A DNA stretch of 64,000 bases, from contig PUDQ02000010.1 in assembly GCA_002964805.2 (NCBI GenBank), forward strand, positions 806,001-870,000, in the 5' to 3' direction. The notes under the pieces were generated by a model. That model saw nothing but the letters and a program-made list of their open reading frames with translations. It had not been told where the DNA came from and did no database searches. This document shows positions 57,834 through 64,000 of this stretch, piece by piece. Origin of the DNA: Trametes villosa. Lineage: Eukaryota > Basidiomycota > Agaricomycetes > Polyporales > Polyporaceae. How positions within the stretch are numbered: position 1 is the first letter of the stretch; every line of letters begins with the position of its first letter. Both the position numbers and the translations under genes were made by a program.

Positions 57834-59309
57834 TCACGCCGGAGGCAAGAACACCCCCCAAAGCACGCAGCTAACTGCTCCCCATATGACGCTCCACCCG
57901 ACCCACCATCTCCCAAGCGTCGGCCGCTCGACCAGGAGCTGTGCCGCAGCCCAGTATGTCAGAGGCATAGACGCCGCCGTCCGGAGTACGATCTGCGTGT
58001 GCGACGCGAAGAGGAGCAGGAGGGAGAGGATCAGTGCGTGAATCACATGCGGGGCGATCGATGGCGGGAGGAATAGCGATCTCGGAGTTGTTGGTGTCCG
58101 GACCTCAGGGGTATAATGGCGCAGGAATGCCAGGATACGCGGGATGAGTGCGAGGCGGACGTAGCGCAGGGTGAATGTGAAGAGCAGAGCTAGCGGAGGG
58201 GCGCCTAGAAGGAAGTTTGGGAGTTGCTGGAGGGTCCAGTACCGGAGGAAGCCGACATTCCAGTACTTTGATTGCACGTAGGTGTAGATGGAGGGCGGAA
58301 AGGCGTTGCACCAGGGCGCAGATGAGTCGGCCATCACGCAGAAGAGGCTATATGCGTAGTACTGGTGGTAGACGAAAGGGGAGACGATCAGCACGCAAAG
58401 GGCGGCTGCATAAGTCGTGCGGCCAACGCGAAGCTGAGGTGATAGATGGTCATTGATCAGTCCGAGGAAGGGCCGTATAGGAGGCACTCACCTGTCTAGA
58501 CCCCAGAAATGGTTCGACAACGAGCCCCCATGCGACGAATCCACTGAGCAGTATGCCGTTGGAGCGGAATACGGATGCGAGCATGAAGCAGCACGCTGCA
58601 CGTAGCCATTGTTTCCTCGCACAACACAACATGCCTACAGCATATGCACATGTCAGCAGCCTACCAGATGGATGCGGACCGCATGCGACGACGCACCGTG
58701 GTATGAGATAAACGTGAAGAACGTTTCTGTGTACCCGGCTATCCTCAATGTGACAGGACTACTAGGCAGCAGTGACAGCAGAGTCGCCAGCAGCGCTATT
58801 GAACGCGACCCGAAGTGCAGAATCGTCAGGTCGTATAAGGGTAGGACAGAAAAAGCAGAGATCGTTGAAGGGAGTACAGCCCCGAGAAGGACGTCCTCCC
58901 ACTCGAGTACGGCCGCCGTCGACCGCAGTCCTAAGAGCCGTCCCAAGCCAGAGAAGCCGCGCATCACCCACGGCACTCCAGAGAGGAATGCCCATTCGTT
59001 CTCGTGAACGTAGCCGTCTCTTGAGATGTGCGCGAAGTAAAACGTGTCCCATCGCAACACGGCCGATGAGATGGTATGACGAAGTGAGAAGCTTGGTGGA
59101 GGTGGCAAGAGGACGTAAGGCGATGCGTCGAACAGAGGGAGCCTCGAGGACAGAACCAGCAGGAGGAGCGTAAGGATATTCGCAGCACATGAGAACGCTA
59201 GTAGACGTCGTTTATCGGTCTGAGGCCTCTGTATGGCCTCTTTGTCGATGCCGGGCGACGGAGACATGCTGGCAGTCGGAGGGGACATCGTCCCTTCTGA
59301 GGAAAACAT
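57834..59309 (-). CDS. GPI18: GPI mannosyltransferase 2 (PIG-V family)
   Basis: ER membrane enzyme that adds the second mannose to the glycosylphosphatidylinositol anchor. Three exons (59309-58697, 58634-58492, 58433-57834) join in frame to 451 aa. Marks of PIG-V: LRWDTFYFAHISRDGYVHEN near the N-terminus with the lumenal Trp-Asp pair, YTETFFTFISYHGM, FRSNGILLSGFVAWGL, PWCNAFPPSIYTYVQSKYWN and WNVGFLRYWTLQQLPNFLLG. Many hydrophobic helices. Length fits the family (about 430-490 aa). The start may be MFSSEG (59309) or MSPPTA (59288). The stop is 290 bp from receptor copy E in the same orientation. Truncated copies of its 3' end lie inside the receptor array. Confidence 0.92.
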
Positions 59310-60516
59310 GAGCCTCTGCCACGCAACATACACATGGAAAACTCACACAATCCTTTGGAAGTTACAGTACTACGAGGTTGAAGCTAACGGCGACAATCCG
59401 TTTGCATGCCACACGTGGTGGTATCGTGGCAAGATGGGATCGCCTTTTGAAATTTGCAGCGCAGCATGCCTAGCTACACCGCTAAACTTTGCGCGGGTGG
59501 AAACAAAGTGTCAGGAGGGCTCATTGGAGATCGGATGAATCACCACTTGGAATCCAACGATCACACCGCCGGAATCCAGTAATCTAGAATCCACTTGGAA
59601 TTCTACGTCAGGGCGTGTGAAATCCAGTAGATGCGCCGTTGGCGCCGTGCGGCCGTTTGAAATCCAGCCGACTGCACTACTGGCGCTGTATCCCCGCGTA
59701 CTTCGACGTTCGTCGACATCGCTCTTGCTTGTCTCCTGACTCTCATGACGTGGCCGACACCCCCCACCCCCTCCCTCCCTCCCTCCGGCTCTTGAGACCT
59801 GATGTATGTCCCGGTTCTTCTCCCTCTGTGCTAGATGGAGGCTACTGACCGTACGCATTCCTCTCAGGTGGGTTGAAAGGGAGACCACGCTGGACTGGCC
59901 GCGCTATGCGAGTCAGCGAACTGGCCGTCCGCGCTGTTGAGGTTCGAACGGCGTGGGGAGCAGTACTAGTGGTTACACCGCCCCCAGCTCCGGCCTAGAT
60001 GACGACGAAGACTGCCCTAGGCTTGGGTGGCTCTGACGACGAGCAGGCGGCGACGAGGTTGGTCTGGACGCCGAGGGCGACAGTTCGAGCACTACATACC
60101 CTCCCCTCGTATACGTCACTATCGCCTACCAAAACTCTTCACTCCTCCCCAATATCGCTCACTAGTTATTGACCTTCACCTGTTACTCCTGTATCGACCT
60201 CTGTAATGCATGCTTTACACGTTATTGTGAAGACAGCGCGATAAATGATTCTGGGATACGAGCATGCGCAGTCCGTCGGACTGCGTTCCCCGCGCATGGG
60301 CGCCTACACGTACTGCTATTTTCGGGGGCTGATCTGACGTTGGAATCCAATGGGCGTGTCTCTTGCTTTCCGCTGGCTGCGGCGTCGGATTCCAAGTGGG
60401 TTCTGGCTTACTGGAAATCAAAGGCCGTGCCTCCTGGACGACACTGGCCATCAATCCACTTAACTTCCAGTAGTCCGATGTATAGCGGTGTAGGTCGGAT
60501 GCGATAAAAGACAAAA
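59310..60516. other. Intergenic with possible inverted-repeat element
   Basis: No coding gene. At about 59570-59610 and 60372-60412 there are inverted copies of a sequence centred on CCACTTGGAAT (left, plus strand) and ATTCCAAGTGG (right), each next to a CCAGTAA word. The similarity covers about 35 bases. Several further GGAATCCA words occur nearby. It could be a decayed non-autonomous element of about 840 bp; target-site duplication was not identified. A (CCCT)n tract is at about 59766-59790. Confidence 0.3.
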
Positions 60517-60599
60517 TGGTTCAATCCGGGCTCGAACCGGAGACCTCCTGTGGTCACACCATGTGAGACAGACGTGATAACCAACTACACCATTGAACC
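60517..60599 (-). tRNA. tRNA-Val, anticodon CAC, with 9-nt intron
   Basis: Minus strand. Acceptor stem GGTTCAA (60599 on) pairs with TTGAACC; discriminator A at 60517. D arm GTGTAGTTGGTTATCAC. Anticodon stem TCTGT pairs with ACAGG; loop CTCACA plus C around a 9-nt intron TGGTGTGAC placed after position 37, the usual site for nuclear tRNA introns. T arm TCCGGTTCGAGCCCGGA gives a perfect stem. 74 nt after splicing. Confidence 0.92.
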
Positions 60600-62389
60600 G
60601 TTGAAGACTGACCCTTATGATGGGTCATGATCTGCAGCGGCAGTTTAGATAGCTCTGCGCGGCCAGAGCCACCGCCAGATGATCAAGTCGATCGTCTACC
60701 TTCCCCTCTCAAAACATCTGGCTACTCTCTACTTGTGGTGAGGGCGTTCCGCCGGGTCCGATTCCACTTCATTGGAGTCTTTTGGTACTAGAAACATATC
60801 TGCCTCTATACGGCCATCAGGACCACGGTCAACGGCAGCCATGTCATGCGCAAACTGCAAGCCTGAGGATAAGCTCATAGGAAGCTCTCCATCTGCTAAG
60901 ATACGAGAGGGGTGTTTCTTCGCTCTTGGGTACTGGGTCTCGAAACGCTCCCTGATGATTCACAAATTGATCCGTACGTACGTAGCCATAAATTGTACCG
61001 CCCCGCGTCCCAGGATTGCCGGCACAGTCACCGTACTGGCGGGCAGGATCGGGTCCCTCAAGCTACAAAGTCCCTCGCATGAACCATGGTCGATAGACAG
61101 CCGCCATGCTATGGACACGCCGTAGGGCGGCCGATGAAGCGCTCGCAGCTCCCCGTGCTTCGCGATCTGGAGGTCGAAGACGTTAGGAAGGCTTCCCGCG
61201 TCGCCGAGGTAGCGGCCCTGCCCCAGACAGAGGAACATTGATCTCATGCACGGCATGACACTGCTGTTTCGCGTGGGTGTCATGGCGGCGCGGTAGGTCG
61301 GCCATTCACAGGGCGTCGTTCGGATGTTGAAGTCGTGGTCAATAAGATTGTCGCAGATCGCTCGCACTTGCAGCCATCGTGTTTGTGTAGCACTCCCCAT
61401 ACTCCGTCCGCTCAGCGTCAAGGTTCGGTATCTTCACGCGAAACCCTGTACAGGTATATCAACGGTGATGTGGACGACCCCATGTTTTGGAGGAGGTAGG
61501 GATTCACTGGAGTGTGAAACGGACAATGGGGCCGTTACCGCTTGGAGGATACTGACCGGAGGACGAAATGACCTTGCACGGCAGGCAATGTCTCCAACGC
61601 AAACATTGCAGAACGAACGACACCATCGCCTCATAAGGGCGTGCGAGGGTAGTTAGCGCGGTGGATCAAGCAGATAATGAGTATGATTAAGAAGGGCAGG
61701 GCCCACAGAGAGCGAATGGCGAGTGAAGTAGACATGGGCAGTAGGCGAGGTAGAGGAGAGAGGCAAAAGACGAAAAGCGCGCGACGCAGTACAGACGCCC
61801 GCGACGTGAGGGCCAATGAGGACAGCCGTTCACGAACCAATAGGAAGGTAGAACGGTGCAGCGACTTGCTTAGTAATCAAAGGGAGAGTCGCTATGATAG
61901 AGCCCGATTCCTAAAGTAGAATCGGAACTTCTACAGGGCTGCCTCGAACGCGAACATCACCGACGGGAAAAATTAGGGCTACGCGAAAAAGTCAAGGCTC
62001 TGTCCCAACGGCTGCGCCACCACATTGCTGAGGCCATCGCCGTATTACTGGCACTGGCAGGGACCAGTATAATACTCCTGGAATCTGAGAAGTTCTCGTG
62101 AACCTCATGGACCGTTATGGCTGGCGCACACGAACCCCTCGCGTATATAGATCTTGGGCCACCACATCGTTACGACGCACCCGATGGTAAACTTCCCTTC
62201 CGAAATTGTATCCGGGTAATGAGCGGAGCCCGGGTTGTATGACGCTTACACGCACACACATCAGGATCCCAGCGCACCGAAACTCAAGTCAAGTAGCATT
62301 TGAACGTACAGGGGGTAACGACTCATGGGGAACGTGTGGCATACTGGTATCTTACAATGCGTCAGAGAAGCACAGGTGACGGTCGTCGC
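60600..62389. other. Intergenic; possible decayed gene on minus strand at 60960-61735
   Basis: On the minus strand an ATG at 61735 opens MSTSLAIRSLWALPFLIILI, a clear signal-anchor or TM helix, ended by a stop 35 codons on unless spliced. Downstream frames (61560-61434 and about 61400-60960) are open for 40-150 codons but I could not join them with convincing splice sites or name a family. Either a diverged type-II membrane protein gene or a relic. The rest of the interval shows no gene. Confidence 0.25.
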
Positions 62390-64000
62390 TCAGTAGTTGA
62401 AGCCGACCCGGTCCCAATCGCCCTCCGCCTGGCCCTCCCTCATCCACCCCAGCCGGTCCGCAGACAAGCCGGCGACGCGGACGAACAACGTCCCGTCCAG
62501 GAGCTCCGCGCCCTCGAGGCCCGTGCCCGCGAAGTAGCCGGCTTCGCGCGCCCCGTACACGGTCGCGTTGTGCACGAGCGTGCGCTGCAGCTTGGGGATG
62601 TGCTGGTCGGGATGGGTGAGCGTGGTCTGGATGATGGGCAGCCACACGTTCGGCGTGAGGCCGTCCTGGGTGAGGGTGCCCTTCGCCGGGGCCGCGCTCT
62701 CGCCGCTCGTCTTCGGCGGGGTCGGCGTGGCGGACGTAGCCTGGTAGAACTCGCGGATAGGGAGCTTGGCGCGGCCCTGGGAGAGCCACCAGACCAGGCT
62801 GGTGGCGAAGTACGACTGCAGAAGGATGGTGGACGAGCGTGGGGAAATGTAAGCCGTAATCGAGGGAAGGAAGAGCGAGGATGTAACGAGATGCATGCTG
62901 AAAGTTGCACTTCGTCAGATACCATCAAGCAAGCCGAGGCGCGGGGAAACTCACTAGAAGAAGTCGGCATTGAAAGTTTTGCTGGACGACCGGTCCCGCG
63001 CATCCCAGCCGCCGACGCCGTATATCAAGGTGTTCACCCACGCGAGCTCCTCGATCTTGTTCGAGATGGCCTCTGGTGTCGCGCCTTCGCCCTCCAGGTC
63101 CGCAGCCCACTCAGCCGCGAGGTCCGCCATTGCGGCGCCCGTCAGGTTGTCAGCACGCTCGAAACCCGAAATCTCATCCTTGCTTGGTATACCGAGGCTT
63201 GCGGGGGAATACCTGTCGTCTGCTAGCATGCGCGCTAGAATGGCGAAGGCATGGACGCCCTTCTTTGCGGCTCCGTTGGCCGATGTCTGTTTCTTCTGCA
63301 GCGAGAGGGAGGGCAGCAGAGCGGTCAGACGCGACACGGCGCCCGCGTTGGTATCCTTCTCGAAGAGGGATGCGGGCACGACCTTCCCGACGTCGATCGG
63401 GTGAACGGCTGTCTGAGCGAGACCTGTCGGCCGCGACACAAAGTGCTGATGGTAAGCACAATATGTTGACACTGAAGGCGTCCGCGCGGCTCACCCTCTG
63501 CGACTAGGCCCAGGATACCGAACTCCAATCCATTACCAGTATGGATGAGGGGGTGGACAAGGGCGGCGAAGAACCGCAGGAGCATCTTCGGTTCGCCCTC
63601 GATGCCGGCCCCGCCCACATTCGCTTTGGCCGAGAAGATGTATTCCTCGAGGACGTCGGTGACATCCTTCTCACGCAGGACCGACCGGAAGAACTCGAGA
63701 TACGAGGTGTAGAACCTAGCGTAAGACCGTTGTTAGCACAAACATAACGCAACGCAATAGGTAGCACAGGGACTCACTCCCGCTTTCCCAGATGCTTGAA
63801 GACATTGTTCTCGTCCACCTTCTCCGGGGACTCGAAGGCGGGGCGCATATACCCCGCGTGAGCGTGGTAAGCAGCGTCGATCAGCCGGCCGCCCCCGCCG
63901 AGGGCATAGATCGCCACGAGGTGGTGCGAAATATGGCTGTCATAGTCGGGTCAGCGGCGTGGGACGCGCGCGTCCGCAGACAGACACAACAGGGCTTACT
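62390..64000 (-). CDS. Questin-oxidase-like protein (DUF4243), 5' end cut by window edge
   Basis: Minus-strand exons: a single base at 64000, then 63936-63780, 63715-63495, 63423-62955 and 62897-62390, all in frame; the 5' part lies beyond the window. The donor GTAAGC sits exactly at 63999. The visible N-side HISHHLVAIYALGGGGRLID is the family's His-rich start region, followed by YHAHAGYMRPAFE, NVFKHLGKREFYTSYLEFFR, LVHPLIHTGNGLEFGILGLV and a C-terminal region ending DWDRVGFNY. Questin oxidase and AflY-like proteins carry out Baeyer-Villiger-type ring cleavage in ascomycete polyketide pathways. Members are common in agaricomycetes outside any known cluster, and no polyketide synthase is visible here, so the substrate is unknown. 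Confidence 0.88.

Noticed and set aside
1..64000. CRISPR arrays, bacterial operons, prophage or replication origin
   Set aside because: The DNA is eukaryotic with spliced genes. The only short tandem repeats are minisatellites without spacers, and no phage or plasmid proteins were seen.
62390..64000. Polyketide gene cluster around the questin-oxidase-like gene
   Set aside because: No polyketide synthase, tailoring enzyme or pathway regulator lies on the visible side; the gene family is often found alone in agaricomycetes.

Overview
The window looks like nuclear DNA of an agaricomycete (mushroom-forming basidiomycete), most likely a wood-decay lineage such as Polyporales. Reasons: G+C-rich coding DNA, many 50-60-nt GT-AG introns in almost every gene, a fused URA2-type pyrimidine gene, agaricomycete-style HET-domain genes, and a cyclopropane-fatty-acid synthase of the Coprinopsis cfs1 type. 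The species is inferred only. All gene models below were built by hand from splice signals and reading-frame continuity.

Layout. 1-1961 (-) is a DHA2 drug:H+ MFS transporter running off the left edge. 3415-4762 (-) is a proline-rich protein with a fungal SLATT two-TM domain. 7215-14409 (+) is the complete multifunctional CPSase-ATCase URA2 (9 exons, 2250 aa). 14627-16875 (-) is HET-domain gene 1. It is followed by a degenerate repeat zone (16.9-22.2 kb) in which pieces of the HET locus and an unknown spliced unit are duplicated. 23795-26183 (+) is an AzgA-type purine permease and 26935-29086 (+) is HET-domain gene 2. 30612-32237 (+) is a single-pass receptor-like gene (copy A). 32.2-38.0 kb is gene-poor. 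37985-40240 (+) is the cfs1-like synthase, 40.2-44.3 kb is again gene-poor, 44303-45462 (-) is an F-box protein, and 46578-47748 (-) is ERG25.

49291-57543 (-) carries four more copies (B-E) of the receptor-like family in tandem. Behind them lies the GPI mannosyltransferase gene GPI18 (57834-59309, -). Broken 3' pieces of GPI18 lie between C and D and between D and E, so the array appears to have grown by duplicating a unit that spans the GPI18/receptor junction. A tRNA-Val(CAC) with a 9-nt intron sits at 60517-60599 (-). A questin-oxidase-like gene runs off the right edge (62390-64000, -).

Housekeeping metabolism (pyrimidines, sterols, GPI anchors, purine uptake) is interleaved with fast-evolving accessory genes: two HET genes and a HET relic, a SLATT protein, and five paralogous surface proteins. 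The most interesting material is the surface-protein family. Each intact copy has a conserved ectodomain with a CxxxC pair, a Ser/Thr-rich stalk, one TM helix, a heptad coiled coil and a C-terminal PPxY motif, and all share the same intron positions. No function has been assigned to it here; a recognition or signalling role is a hypothesis.
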